From Labia minor (Eukaryota > Arthropoda > Insecta > Dermaptera > Spongiphoridae), in assembly GCA_963082975.1 (NCBI GenBank), contig OY720344.1:72878546-72942545 (forward strand): a DNA stretch of 64,000 nucleotides, given 5' to 3'. The position numbers were made by a program, and so were the translations under genes. Below the pieces are notes generated by a model. The model saw nothing but the letters and a program-made list of their open reading frames with translations, did no database searches and was not told the DNA's origin. Every line of letters starts with the position of its first letter. The stretch's first letter is position 1. Below are positions 1-11,939 of the stretch, one piece after another.

Positions 1-65
1 TATTAGATCAGAGAATGATTAATCTGCTCTTGTGTGATTAGTAACGTATTGTCAAGTAACACAGT

Positions 66-600
66 AATACAAATTTTTTGAACCAAAATTTTCATTTGGA
101 AAAACCAAATGTGAGGCTATAATATTAAATGTAATAACACCTTTAGCGCTGGAAAAATTAAAGAATGATTTAATAAATGCAAATTTTGTTGCACTAAGTA
201 TGGATGCTTCCAAAAGAAAAGAGGTTAAACTTGTCCCCATAGTTGTGGGTTATTTTAAACAGGTATCTGGAGAGCAAGTTAAACTAGAATTTAAATCTGT
301 ATCTGGTGAAATTGCAGACATATTACCAAGTCATCTTGTGACTGTCATCAGGGAAAATAAACTGGAAGCTAAAGTAGTGGGCTTTTGTGGTGACAATTGC
401 AACATAAACTTTGGTGGAGTCAAGAGGGCAGGGAAAAACATTGTTTTACTCTTGTAAAGAAAGCACTGGGGAGAACAATAAATGGTATTGGTTCTGGAGC
501 TCACATTGTCCACAACGCAGTCCAGACTGCAGTAGATAGCACATCTATGGGAAGCACTCCCATTAGAAAACTGTTTTGTAAAAATATCATGTTTGTGTAC
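66..600 (+). mobile_element. hAT-type (DUF4371-like) transposase fragment, frameshifted
   Basis: A readable frame begins near 68 just after a stop and gives FEPKFSFGKTKCEAI, then LEKLKNDLINANFVALSMDA, VKLVPIVVGYF and CGDNCNINFGGV. Around 430-450 the reading moves to another frame, which continues GRTINGIGSGAHIVHNAVQT. This order, with the DNCN-x-NFGG and GxGAHIxHNA motifs, matches the middle of the ZMYM/DUF4371-like hAT transposases common in insect genomes. Both ends are missing: no zinc finger is seen upstream and no C-terminal dimerisation domain downstream. No terminal repeats were found here. It is a dead fragment of a plain DNA transposon; the family call is by remembered motifs, not a search. 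Confidence 0.75.
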
Positions 601-862
601 CATTATGAATAAAATAACAAAGATTATCTCTATTCTATATTTTAAGTGTTTTTTACATTAATGTTTTCATATAACCCCCCGAAACCGACATCCCTAAACC
701 TAAAGTAAAATAGACAGAACTGCCCCGGTTAGTCCGTGAAAAAATATGGCAACCCTATATATATATATATATTAGAAATTAAGTGAATAGAAAAAAAAGG
801 TTTCATAAAATTCAATTAAAATCAATTAAGGTTATCTTCTAGGCCAGAGGTGGCCAACCCAA

Positions 863-1930
863 ATGATCTTGCGGGCCACTTTGGAAATGCATCATAACTT
901 GCAGCTTGCAGAACAGAAAACTGAGGTTTTACTCATCTCAAGCAGGAAGATTAGGGAGAGTATAACCGTTCAAGTTGGCGGGCACGATATTGTTTCCCGA
1001 CCATCCATTAAATATTTGGGTGTGATTTTGGACGATAAATTAACGTTCAAAGAACATATCGTTAACTGTAGTGAGAAAGCGTCAAAAATAAATTTGGCTC
1101 TATCCTGGATTATGCCTAAAATGGGAGGTCCAAAACATAATCGAAGAAGATTATTAGCCAATGTAGTGACATCTGTCATGTTGTATGGAACACCTATTTG
1201 GGCCGACATTTTGCGATTTAAATCATCTGCTCGCAAAATCGAGTCGGACTACCGATCAAGCGCTATACGAGTGGCGTCTGCATTCCGTACAATCGCATCC
1301 CTTGAGTCAACGTCATAGCAGGGATGCCTCCGATTGTCATCTTGGCAAACGAACGCCGAAGAAGAAATTTTAAGAGATGAGCTGGTCGGCGTGATAAAAT
1401 CCGAATCACTCATAGAATGGCAGAGGACCTGGAACACCTCCGAAAAAGGAAGATGGTCGCATCGGCTAATCCCAAATATAGAGAGGTGGATAGGGCGTCG
1501 CCATACTGTCCGGCCTGTGATGATATGGTCGAGGATGCGGAGCACGTGTTCTTCGTCTGTCCGCATTTTGCTGTGCAGAGAGAGGAAGTCAAAAACTTAT
1601 TGGAGGTGTGGCCTGGCCCAGATAACATCGAGGAACTAATAACTACTACTCGTATCCATCGAGGGCTGGGCTGCAATACGCCAATTTGCAGAGGACGTAA
1701 TGATACAGCTCAGAACGATCGAGAGAGAGAGAGCCCAGCTCAGAATTACGGAGTGAGAAAAGCTTGTTAAAGCTATATGGCCTCTCATGTGATGCTAAAC
1801 CTAACGCATGAGAAGAAAGGTCGCTGGCGGCAAAGGGAGGTGGTTTTAGTGGGTACAAATCCCACACGCTGGTGAGTACGGGCTTATCAGTGTCTTTTGA
1901 AGATTTCCCCTACCCTCGTAGAAAAAAAAA
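863..1930 (+). mobile_element. R1-like LINE: RT C-terminal part and zinc-knuckle end, broken
   Basis: The first frame (863-1318) holds LAEQKTEVLLISSRK, then SIKYLGVILDDKLTFKEHI and VMLYGTPIWADIL, the segment after the RT catalytic site in R1-clade non-LTR retrotransposons. The reading then shifts and continues with MAEDLEHLRKRKMVASANPK and the cysteine-histidine end CPACDDMVEDAEHVFFVCPH near 1510-1570. The 3' side ends in an A-rich run at about 1921-1930, as expected of a LINE tail. The endonuclease and the RT palm are absent, so it is 5'-truncated, with at least two frame changes. It lies wholly inside the hAT element 845-2190. Confidence 0.85.
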
Positions 1931-2071
1931 ACAAAAAACACACACACACAGATATTTTTCTCAACCTTAGTGAAAATGATTCAGGAACCTTCAAAACGTA
2001 TAAAAACATCAAAATCTCAACATCGAAAATTTTCGTGATTGCAATACTATCTCTTACGAGATAGTAAAAAT
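1931..2071 (-). repeat. Dispersed repeat family C, short copy
   Basis: Read on the minus strand it starts with the hairpin ACTATCTC-GTAA-GAGATAGT, then GTATTGCAATCACGAAAAT, an AT-rich stretch with TTTTCACTAAGGTTGAGAAA, and a (TG)n tract. The same order occurs at 25616-25892 and 54048-54320. This copy stops at the microsatellite, next to the LINE tail, so it may have entered at the A/CA-rich junction. No open frame of note. Confidence 0.75.
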
Positions 2072-2445
2072 GAAACAACGAAATAAAAAAAATGAAATCA
2101 TATTTATTTCACTAGTGCGATATTTGTTTCATGAGGGCGCAGAATATAAAAGTGTGATGAATCTCGCGGGCCGCGGGTTGGTCACCCCTGTTCTAGGCCT
2201 TATACCTAAATTTTAATCATAAAGATAAATATAAATCATGACTAATTTTAAAAAGTTTCTATATATAAAACATTATATTTTAGGAAATATATATGTTGAT
2301 CCTCGTCCTTTTCAATATCTCAATAATGAATATAATCGAGGTTTCATATGAATATTTTTGACTAAAGTTTAATATTTATGACCAGTGAAAAATAAAACTT
2401 ACTTAAAAATAATAATTCATATTAAATATTCATATATATATGAGT

Positions 2446-2620
2446 CAACCCGGCCTCTGGAATTAAAATAAGGAAGCTATTTGATAAAAGGTAGCACCCC
2501 TCTGAACAAGAAAATCAAGGTAAAGATTGATAGGACCAGTTCTACTGATCATAAAACACCTAATTAATATAACAAACTTCATAAGCACTGTCCTTGTGTA
2601 GAATGTACCAAAGTTTTTTA
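2446..2620 (+). mobile_element. SINE-like repeat, 3' body only
   Basis: This stretch aligns by eye with 38986-39165: both have GTCAACCC at the start, AAGAAAATCAA-GTAAAG-TTGATAGGA in the middle, a CACAGGA/CATAAAA block, CCTAATTA-TATAAC, and GTACxAxxGTTxTTT at the end. The tRNA-like head seen in the second copy is missing or too diverged here. Two copies with the same body and a T-rich 3' end support a SINE family. Confidence 0.6.
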
Positions 2621-3255
2621 TTATTACAATTATTTTATTAATATCAAGAACCCAGCGAAATTAGAATTTTAAATGGTCTCTTACTTTCTTCCTTCTCTTT
2701 GAAAAACATTGTTCGAGAGATTTTTTTTATTTTTAAACCATAAGCCATTTTTACATTATTTTACATTGTATATGTCATAAAAGATAGATATATATAGTTA
2801 CTAGTCAATATGTTTTTTTAATTCCAATTATTTTAAATTATGTAGCTGGAAGATATTAACCTAGTTCCTGGAGTTAGTACTATTATTTATTAATTTGAGA
2901 AGCATAATAAATATAAATTGAAATGCTTTCCATAAGTTTTATTTATTATATTTTTTTCATCAAATATTTGGTGATTCGAATATTTCATTCATGGGGTGCT
3001 TAACTAAAGACTCATCTAAACTTTGTTCAGCGTATGAATCCCCATTTCAATGAATTCATTTAGATTGTTGTTTGCAAGCTGTTCCGAATGCTGTTTCACA
3101 TCCAACTGCTCGAGATACAAGATTACATTCACACTTCTGCTTTTATATAATTAATCCAATTCATATATGCAAATATCTCCGGATAAAGCGACGTACCGTT
3201 GAGATAATTACGAGATTTATTTCTAATTATTCATTTATGTTATTTATATATATGA

Positions 3256-3289
<34 letters not shown>

Positions 3290-4550
3290 GGAGAGAAAGA
3301 GAAGGAGAAAGAAATAGAACTCTAGAAAAGGGAACAGAGGAAGGGAATATCTGATATTGTTTACAACAAAAAATAAATCTGCTATGTTTATCTATTATCT
3401 TTATTGTTTTTTTCCTTTTAAGAACATAAACGTGTTTGAAAATATAAGTTTTTTCAATGAAAGACAATAATTTTTCACTTAAATCTCTTTGTGGTATTTC
3501 GTTTGGGTTGGACGCCATGTGAAAAAGTAACAATTTTAGGGGACGTCGTCCTCACATGAAATGAGACCATTTTTCCTCGGTTCCTATAATCTTTCTTGAA
3601 GAAAATTGACTTCCTTTTCCTCTTAGAACGCATAAACTTCGTCTTTTATAATAATAAATTAAAAAAGAAAAATTGTAAATATTTTCTTAATCTATTTATT
3701 ATTATTTTAACATGTTTTCTTATGTAAAGTATATTTAGTAATTAATTACAAATTAACATTATATATTAATTTCAAACATTTTGGAAGCGGACTGTACATA
3801 TATATATTTATTTATTTATTTATTAGATATATATTTGTTTTCTAATTTCAGTCTCTCAAATTGTTAACGTGACTTAAAATAGAGATTTACTATAATTTCT
3901 TATTAAAATGAATATTGATCATGTTTACCATCTATCCAGGGAAAAAAAATATTTTTTATAAGTTCACGGAACAGACTGAAAATTAACTGATTACTTTTTA
4001 CTAAAATTTTATTTTATTTTCTTAAATAAATACACAATTGTAGAACATGTTTACTCTAGTTAAGTGTATTTACTAAATTTATTTAAATTGTGAGTCTTGT
4101 TTGTCCCAGTTGACCAGAAAGAATCGGGTAACTAGACCACCTACCCTATTTATTAAGGCAATGCGTTTAAGATACTTTGGAGTATCTGGCACATAACTAT
4201 CTTCTATTTATGTTTTCCTTGTGGAAAAATTTCCTCTCTTTAAAATTTACTAAGAACTAGAGACAATGCATAAATATATGGGTAGTAATTTTAACTTTTC
4301 ACAAAGACTGAAATTTAGAGGCTCCCATATAAATACGATGGATTTCGTTAAGGTATTAAATGTTCTGTCTTTTTTTTATAAATTGATTTTCTGGACCAAA
4401 TCTTAAGGTAATCCTGTTTATGTATTTAGGCTTTAAAAGAAAGTAGTGGTTTCACCATATTTGAGAACTTCGTCAAGTTTAATAATTTAATATCAATGAA
4501 ACTGAAAGGTTATGCGAAAATAGCTAAAAATAAATATGTGAAACCAGGTG
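2621..4550. other. AT-rich stretch without a gene
   Basis: No gene or recognisable transposon. It holds poly-T/A runs, a TA/GA microsatellite near 3250-3310, (TTTA)n at about 3808-3825 and unclassified sequence around 3060-3200 and 4085-4200. The longest open frames are short and AT-driven. Confidence 0.6.
3244..3310. repeat. Compound (TA)n/(GA)n microsatellite
   Basis: A run of TA dinucleotides passes directly into GA dinucleotides and then purine-rich sequence. Confidence 0.9.
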
Positions 4551-4552
4551 TA

Positions 4553-5618
4553 GAAGCATGAAACCGAAATTTTTTTTCTAAAAATTACATGTCTGTTATT
4601 TGAAAATTATAAAAAATATTTTATTCAAAATAGTCTCCATTGGAATTTATACATTTTTTCCACCTCCTCGGCAGGTTATGAATGCCACCCCACTTCCTTT
4701 GAAGCGAGCTAATTTTGTACATTTTCATTCGAATCGAAACGTTGTTCGGGGAGTGCATGTCCCAATGAATAGAATCTGATTACCATCTATTCAGACGGAG
4801 CCAAGTCTGGAGTTCGTTTTCCGGTCGTTTTTCAAGTATTGCTCGATTCAAATTGATCATTTGTTGTTGGTAGCGATCAGTGTTTACGGTTTCGCCAGGT
4901 TTTAGTATTATACCCTTTTGATTCCATCAAACGCACAGCATCGTTTTCTTTCCAAAACGATTTGGTCTTGCAATGGATGTTGTTGTTTCGTCTGGATTTA
5001 CCCATGATTTACGACGCTTAGGATTCTGAAAAATATATCCACTTTTCATCACCTGTCATTATTCGATGAAGAAAAGAATTACATCTGACGAGCAGCATTT
5101 GACAAGTGGTTTTTCGATTTTCAGGCAGTCTTTCACTCAGTTCATGTGGTACCAATTTTCCCATTTTTTGAATCTTTCTCATAGCTTTCAATCGAAGAGA
5201 TACTGCTTTTTGCGTCACATTTAATTGATAGTCCTTGTTTTTTTAGGGTGTTTCCCACGCTCCTCCTTTCTCTCAAGTCAAAATCACCACATTTAAACTT
5301 TTTAAACCATTCAAAGCATTTGAGTTTTGCCAAGAGCATGTTCACCGTATGTTTCGACAAGCATTCTATGCGATTCTGAATCAGTTTTCTTCAAATGATA
5401 GCTGGAAACCAATGCTGTCCGCAAACCTTAGTGCGTAGGCACAAAACTCGACATGTTTGAGGTTATAGAAAAATATACCGGTATATGAAAATTAGGTTAT
5501 TGTGTGTTGACAAACTTCCTCAGCTGTTAGAGGAAGAAGATGGCGCTACAGAAGCGGTCTTACGGTCTTTAAATTGATAGCGAGCACTATCTTTAGGGAA
5601 ATTCCGGTCTCATACTTC
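4553..5618 (-). mobile_element. mariner-type transposon, decayed, with both inverted ends and TA duplication
   Basis: The left end GAAGCATGAAACCGAAATTT and the right end, read inverted, GAAGTATGAGACCGGAATTT match at most positions, and both abut TA (4551-4552 and 5619-5620). The minus strand carries mariner transposase motifs: CFEWFKKFKCGDFD (helix-turn-helix region), LRLKAMRKIQKMGKLVPHEL, and FLHRIMTGDEKWIYF with the first catalytic Asp region. Further left, in other frames, are remains of KPGET, the FGKK-x-AV segment and SLGHALPEQRFDS. At about 1.07 kb it is shorter than a full mariner of about 1.3 kb and has several frame breaks. It differs from the mariner at 35210-36907. Confidence 0.85.
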
Positions 5619-5620
5619 TA

Positions 5621-6485
5621 CGGCCAGTGTTATGAATTTTATCTCCAAATTATTTATTATATTTGAACAGGAAATATATTGATTAATCTTTTCAAACTTA
5701 TTCTCAATAATGTAACATTTAAAGAAAATAATCAACAAAAATAGTGTGATAGAAAAAAGAAAAATTACTAACGTTTTGTAGTCGCGTAGACCTATAGAAC
5801 GTTAAAAAAAAGCATGACATTTAAAGTCTATTTCATCTCATCTTACAAATTATAATTTTTTATTTAGTTTTATTTACTAATTTTTTTTTTGACATATTAA
5901 ATGCTATCCAATTTATATATACTCGAAAATTATATAGATGTGTTTTTACTTTATTATTAAATTAAAAAGTTGTTTGCGAGATAAGCACTGGGGGTAAGTG
6001 AGAATAAAAAAGACCCAACGGACATGTTAAAGGGCTGGTTGGGGTTGGTTTGAAATTTTCCTGACATATTTATTATTTCATAATTTTACTAACAAACCGG
6101 CGATATTTTTATAGCTGACTTACAAAGTTGAGATGGCAATTGTTGACAATGACGCTGACCTTAACTTGCAGGTTCATAACTCGAATTTCATAAAACGGAA
6201 GTGTATGATAATAGTTTACCGCCTCTCTCAACTTAGTAATCCATTCACGCTGGTCTTGTATGTAGTTTACAATACAAGAACAAACAACAAAAATAAAGCC
6301 TGACAAATAGGAAAATAAACTTTGTTGAAAATCTATTCAGAGAAATGATTAATAGATATATAATTTATTTATTTAATAATTTTTTTCTCTTAGAATTTGA
6401 TAAATAAATATTTGTTTGTTTTTTTTAATGTTTAAATTTAATTTATTCATAAATTCTTGAGCATTTTTTTAGCCATCTTTATTCT
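5621..6485. other. AT-rich stretch without a recognised gene
   Basis: Mostly poly-A/T. A moderately complex part at 6000-6310 has a 65-codon open frame on the minus strand (LREAVNYYHTLPFYEIRVMN) that I do not recognise. It may be a shred of a mobile element. Confidence 0.5.
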
Positions 6486-6692
6486 AACGAAGTTGAAAAT
6501 TGGGCGTCTGGTTGATTTGCTTTAAAAGTGGAACATTTCTTTTGGCGTGGTATCCATAAATTGCCAGAAAGTTGGTCAAAATATGTAGAAAGCAATGGTC
6601 AATACTTTGAATAATTTTTTTTTTACTTTCCATTTCAAAATAGCGTTTCATTTTCAAACATAAAACGCTCACTTCATACCAGTAGGCTTAGT
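6486..6692 (+). mobile_element. mariner transposase C-terminus with one inverted end
   Basis: The plus strand reads FFWRGIHKLPESWSKYV then ESNGQYFE and a stop, the typical mariner transposase C-terminus. It is followed at about 6665-6692 by AACGCTCACTTCATACC, which is nearly the inverted end of the mariner at 35210-36907 (that element also ends in HKLPE...SNGKYFE). This is therefore a 5'-truncated relative of that family. Confidence 0.75.
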
Positions 6693-6891
6693 AGTTATTG
6701 TTGAAAATCTAAAATTAATTCAGTCAATAATATGATAATCAATCGATAATGTCTTTCATTCAATTATAGACGTTATATTAACATGTATATATAGATTTGC
6801 ATAGATGCCTTTGCATATTAATCAAAATCAGAGAATGCATCTTTAGGGATAATTAGCCGGTATATGTATAACAAACAGGATTCATATTACC

Positions 6892-6926
<35 letters not shown>

Positions 6927-7228
6927 TTGTTAATTTCACTAATCTTTATTTTAATGTTTTTTTTTTTGTTTTGTTTATATGCACGCTATAATTTAAGTTC
7001 AAATAAGATATGTGAAATGAATAGTTTAAGATTTTTAATAGAAACAACAAAAATATTTTAATTATAAAAATTGAATTATTATAATTATAATAATTTTCTT
7101 GATTAAAATGTAATATATCTTTTTGAAAATATTTTACAACTTTGTAAAAATTTAATTTGTTTATTTATATTAAAAATGCATAATTAATAATTCATTTTTT
7201 ATATACATATAATATTACCAATATATAA
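6693..7228. other. AT-rich stretch with (TA)n
   Basis: No gene seen. It contains a (TA)n tract at 6892-6919 and long A/T runs. Confidence 0.6.
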
Positions 7229-7640
7229 AGGGTGGTTCAAAAAGGACGCCTGTTTTGATATATGAAATTAAGAAATTTACTTTAACAAAATTTACTTAAA
7301 CAAAATATATAAACATGTTGATCTAACCTTCCCATTTCATGTATGAAAAATGATGTCGGGCATATGACCTCCTCTACTGCGCTGGCATGCGATTGAGTTG
7401 ATCCATAAGCGGTTCCCGGATCGCCTCATTTCGCGCAATGCTGATCAAGAATGGCCACCAAGGTCATGTGACTTCCTTGTGACTTTTTCCTTTGGGGTCA
7501 TCTTAAGTGTATGCCAATAAACCACGAAACATCCATGACTTGAAGGAGGAAATTTGACGAGTTGTCAGCGAAATGTAAGTGGAAACTTGTCGGGCAGTGA
7601 TAGTGAATTTCATGGACAGAGTTCTCGCAGGTGTACTGTG
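7229..7640 (+). mobile_element. DDE transposase C-terminal remnant, Tc1/mariner-related
   Basis: From about 7395 the plus strand encodes, with frame changes, EWPPRSCDF, SFGVIL and YANKPRNI-like words, then a block resembling RVVSEM, LETCRAV and MDRVLA. This order is known from insect DDE transposases of the WPPRSxDLTPxDFFLWG type, whose third catalytic acidic residue lies in that block. Upstream, 7229 begins GGGTGGTTCAAAAAGGACGC, which resembles a terminal end, but no inverted partner was found downstream. Strongly decayed. Confidence 0.55.
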
Positions 7641-7753
7641 ATTGGCCTATAGTCTCCAGGCTCAGAGGCGCCGTTCTTCTTCGGGATCAGTGTTGTTTTG
7701 GCCTCAAGGCTTCTTATGGCAAGAAATATGTTCACATTCGAAAATGATATGAT

Positions 7754-8454
7754 TTGCATTTTCAACCACATTCACATTTATCATCATCAACTAAATTAAA
7801 TTTATTTAATTTTTCTTTAAAATCTCCATGTCCACTAAATAATTGTGTCCTATGTCGCGATCTGTATCTATCCAAGTTTCATTTAATCTTGTATATTACC
7901 CCACCATTCAAATGTCCATCGTCATTTTTCACTATTTTCCCATCTTGTTTGCCATTGTTGTATAATTTTCCTTATTACTTTTTATTTTTACAAAATTGTT
8001 CTACTCTTACTCTGGGTTGTCGTTCGATGTCAAAAGAACTTTTTAACATCATAACGACAGAATTCTCTTTAGATAGACTCATCTTGCTCTCTTTGCACCA
8101 TTGTTCGATTTTCATCATAACGCTCTCACCTCTCTCTTCTAATTGTTTTCTAGATTTACCCTCAATTATTATCACACCATCATCAGCATAAGCCACTATG
8201 CTATTCCATTCATCTCTGACACATGTTTGTAAACATCTGTCAAAAATAACTTTCCATATTTGAGGCCCCAAAACTGAGCCCTGAGGGCATCCTCTGTTTA
8301 CTCTCTTTCCAACCCTCCATTCACCATTCCTCATCTCTACATATCTACCTTTCAAATAATCTGTTATTACACCGAATGTATCACCCTCCATTCCCAATTC
8401 TTTTAATCTAACAATCAACTTGCCTAATATTTTTATACAATGGTGCCAATACAA
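7754..8454 (-). mobile_element. R1/Jockey-like LINE: RT palm and C-terminal knuckle, 5'-truncated
   Basis: The minus strand has LKELGMEGDTFGVITDYLKG, then NRGCPQGSVLGPQIWKV and SIVAYADDGVIIIEG. The last contains the YADD catalytic box of non-LTR reverse transcriptases. The frame ends near 7990. About 130 bases on, in another frame, comes LDRYRSRHRTQLFSGHGDFK followed by LVDDDKCECG, the region just before the terminal Cys-His knuckle. The part between (thumb and RNase H-like region) is missing, so the copy is 5'-truncated and internally shortened. It abuts the unknown element gene at 8460-9140 on the same strand. Confidence 0.85.
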
Positions 8455-8459
8455 TATTT

Positions 8460-9140
8460 TCGAACCTTTTTGGTCTACCCCGACGTGGTAATGAATTCAG
8501 AACTTTAAAATTTTCATTTACATTCATGGATGTCTTATAAAAAATTTTATATGTTTCATTTCTGACAAAACGCATCCAACATATTCTTAACCAGTTTACT
8601 GATTCTCCATCAGAATTTTTTACTCTTTTAAAAATTGCGTCTTCTAATAATTTTGTTGATACAAAATCTTCCTGTCTCATTTCATTTAGAATAAAATTAT
8701 TACCCTTCGACACTTTTTAATAATCATGTAATAATCTTGGGGAACGTACAGTAAATTATTTTTTTTTAATGCCATTTCTACCACGGCAAAATCTCTATCA
8801 TTTGGTAAAAACGAATGTCCTGGTATTAAAAATTTATGATCTATAATTTCTAGATTATTATCCAAAGCTTGGACAATTTTCAACCACATTAAAGCTACTT
8901 TAATGTTTCTATTTTGCCCGGTGCACATGTCACTGTAAGCTATGATGTGTTTTTCACTTCTTAATTTTTTAATATGTTTTAAGATGCATGAAACAACTTC
9001 TTGAGCACCTCTGGATGCAATAGTTTCATCCCAAACGTACATGTCAACATTATTGTTATGAAAATTGTGTATACCAAAATTTAGAATATACATATTGCGT
9101 TTGTAATAAGCTACTGAGGTACAACGAATACGACGAAATG
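8460..9140 (-). pseudogene. Broken repeat-derived gene with SDxCxGQNRN motif (DUF7869-like)
   Basis: The minus strand reads YYKRNMYILNFGIHNFHNNN, WDETIASRGAQEVVSCILKH, AYSDMCTGQNRNIKVALMWL, HKFLIPGHSFLPNDRDFAVV, then, in a second piece, FVSTKLLEDAIFKRV, VNWLRICWMRF and LPRRGRPKRF. I know this layout (SDxCxGQN, then HxFLxxGHS with an acidic tail, then a basic RRGRP end) from multicopy uncharacterised arthropod genes of the DUF7869 type, which behave like parts of mobile elements. The function is not established. The acidic residues around SD, D and ND could be a nuclease-type core, but that is inference. The copy is broken and lies between a LINE piece and an LTR fossil. Confidence 0.6.
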
Positions 9141-9189
9141 AATTTGTGCTGAAATAATTTTTTATTAAGCCCATGAAATATGGAAATGG

Positions 9190-9670
9190 AATCTTTTTGA
9201 CTATGTAATTGAAATTAATGATGATGAAATGAACAAAGCAGTTTTGTATGGAGAATTTACTGAAAAACAAAAATATGCCTTCCAAAGTCTTAGAAACATA
9301 TTGAATAATGAGCCAGTATTAAAAATCTAACCCATTAGCAATCACAGAATTACATTCAGACGTCAGAAAAGAGGAATATGGAGCAATAATACTTCAAAAA
9401 GTTCAGGAGAAATAAAATTTCATACAATACATTATATGAGCAGAAAAACATCAGAGGGTGAAAAGAAATACCTTTACATACGAGTTAAAAATATTAGCAA
9501 ACATTCAAGCATTAAACAAATTCAGAGGGAGTTAAATTTACTTGGGTCACAGATTGTGGGGCTTTCTATGAACACTTTCCAAGAAAGATCTCATGCCAAA
9601 AGTAGGTGGGCGATGAAAATTGAAAAATTCGACTATGAAATTAAACATAGAGAAGAAATTAGATTGTCAT
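9190..9670 (+). mobile_element. Ty3/gypsy-type LTR retrotransposon fossil, pol fragment
   Basis: A short fragment of pol at the end of reverse transcriptase and the start of RNase H: KQKYAFQSLRNILNNEPVL, then words typical of the RNase H part (YGAIILQK, HYMSRKTSEGEKKYL) and WAMKIEKFDYEIKHRE. This is the layout of Ty3/gypsy elements. No LTRs, gag, protease or integrase were seen. It is an old, broken fossil. Confidence 0.75.
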
Positions 9671-9679
9671 AGAAAATTA

Positions 9680-10331
9680 ATTAACAAAAAGCGTGCGTAT
9701 TAGACTGATTATATGGTTGAGAACGAGATAGTCAGGAGAAGTACTAGTAAACTATTGTGGCCACATTCAAAAGTACATTTTGGTTAACCTACTAAGATAT
9801 AAATATTCAGTTGTATAAATTGATATCTTAAATTATGAAATTAATTGAAGATTGTGAGATTTTAATTCAATTAATTAAATTTATGCTAAAATTAAATTCA
9901 TACCAACATTTCATTAATTAACGTTTTATTTGTATTTTTATTTATTAAAACAACAATATAATAATAATATAATAAGAATAAGAGGAGAAATAGCAATATA
10001 AAAATGTCATTGTATTCGTTGGATGAAAATAGATCTCTCTCTGGATATTTCCCATGTGGTCTTCCTGGGTGCTGACACTGAGATAATTTAAGGTCGTTTT
10101 ACAAAACCAATTGGATTAAATTTTATACACCTATCCAAAAATTTATCATTTTAATAGAGTTAAATTTTCATTTCATTTTATAAATTTGCTACAATGTTTT
10201 TATCCACTAGAGAAGATTACAGAAATCACAGATTTATAAAAAAAATTTTCAAAATGAAGTAAAGTAACGAACAAAATGGCGTATTTGAATTGAATTAAAT
10301 AAATCTAACAATCCTAGTTATTGTTGAAATA

Positions 10332-10369
<38 letters not shown>

Positions 10370-11938
10370 TTAAACATATTGTAGTTAAATATTTTCTCAT
10401 TTGAAAAATAATTAAAAAAAATTATATAAGGTTAATTATATAATTAACTAAATAATTGATGAACCCAAGTTAGAATATAAGGGCAAACTATGGTCGTTCA
10501 GATTATAATATTTTAGAAAAGACGAAGCACTTTATAATTATTTAAGTATTATTATTATTATTCTGGATTCGGCGAAAGGGGATCCGTGTAGTTGCTTAAT
10601 TGCACTTCGATGGGTACGGACAAGGAGAATTAATTAAGTATTTGACATAAGTTTGTTTTCGTATATTATATATAAATATAAATAAATCAAATATAAACAA
10701 AATATAAATATAATCATAAAAAAATGAATGTTTATCCTGAAAGTAGTTTAATAGGAGTTTAATGTATTTTATCTATAAAAAGTTTTTTTTTTGTCCCTAT
10801 GTAGTTTATTTTATTTGTGAGATTAATTGATTTTATTTAATGAAATTACCATTAAAAATCAACTGTGAGTAATTATCAAGAGCGTAGTTGAGTGGTGAAA
10901 TGCCAAACTACTGAAATTAAAAAATAATTTTCAAAAAACCCAAGTTTACAAAAATATAAAATATAATATTTAATGTGATATAATTAAAATAAATAAATTT
11001 GTAATCTGGCCAAAGGCAATAAAAACAATTGATTAAAAAAATATTTTTTTTAATTAAAATTTAATCAAAAGCAACAAATAATTCGTTTTTATATGATGCA
11101 CATAAATAGGTGTTCACGAATTTTGAATTTCGATTTTAAATTTTAATTCATTAAATGTTCAATAATGTAATATTGATTAAGTTTTAAACACTTTAAATAA
11201 AACTTCACTTAGTTAACTATTAATTAATTAAAATAAATTATTTGGAAATTTTAATAAAATTGATTATAGTAATTTATATCAAAAATTTCTCGATTTGTTA
11301 AAATCGGTCACAGGATATATGCACATACCAATAATAAAAAAAACAATAAACAACATTGATATATATTTATTTATATACTCGTATAAATAAAGACACATTA
11401 GTAAAACATGACCAGACGAAATGCGTCGATTTTAATTAGTAATTGAAATGGGAGAGAATTTAATTATTTTGAAGTAAATTTTCAATTTTAAGTGGAGAAT
11501 TATAATCGAAATTCAATTTAATTATACAGACATGATTTGTTTGAACTTAATATTTGATTTATTGATATCAATTTTTATTTTATTTTCTCTATTAGTTGTA
11601 ATATATAATAGATTAATAAATAATCGAGTTTTAGATTTAATTCTTTTCTATTTTATATGATTAGTAAAAAAATGTAATAAATAATAACGATTAAAACACC
11701 TTTTGCTAAATTCATTGCCATCAATTATATTAAAATAATAATTTAAACCTCTTTCTATCCATAAATCTACTACTATCCTATACCTTATCATTTATACTCC
11801 ATAAAATACAACAATAAAAATATTTTTTCTTAATAATACTAATATTATGTTGTTTGATTGATGCGATATTTTAAAAGTAAATCTCAATTAAATATTTTTT
11901 TTAATTTTAAAATAATTAAATTAATATACTTATTAATT
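9680..11938. other. AT-rich stretch without a gene
   Basis: No gene seen. A (TA)n tract lies at 10337-10366. A short less AT-rich patch at 10555-10625 (TGGATTCGGCGAAAGGGGAT) and another at 10010-10085 are unclassified. Confidence 0.6.
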
Positions 11939-11939
11939 T

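Larger units (their letters stand above)
845..2190. mobile_element. hAT element with perfect 8-bp target duplication, carrying a LINE
   Basis: The left end reads CAGAGGTGGCCAACCC and the right end GGGTTGGTCACCCCTG, inverted repeats of the hAT CAGRGGTGGCCAAC type. The flanks are an exact 8-bp direct repeat TTCTAGGC at 837-844 and 2191-2198, the target-duplication size of hAT elements. Only short subterminal stretches look like hAT sequence (GCGGGCCAC near the left end, GCGGGCCGC near the right). The inside is an R1-like LINE piece with an A-rich tail and a family C repeat. No hAT transposase remains, so it was non-autonomous when it moved or filled up later. Confidence 0.85.

Noticed and set aside
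6109-6306. 65-codon minus-strand frame LREAVNYYHTLPFYEIRVMN
   Set aside because: It does not match the mariner downstream or any family I can name; too short to call.
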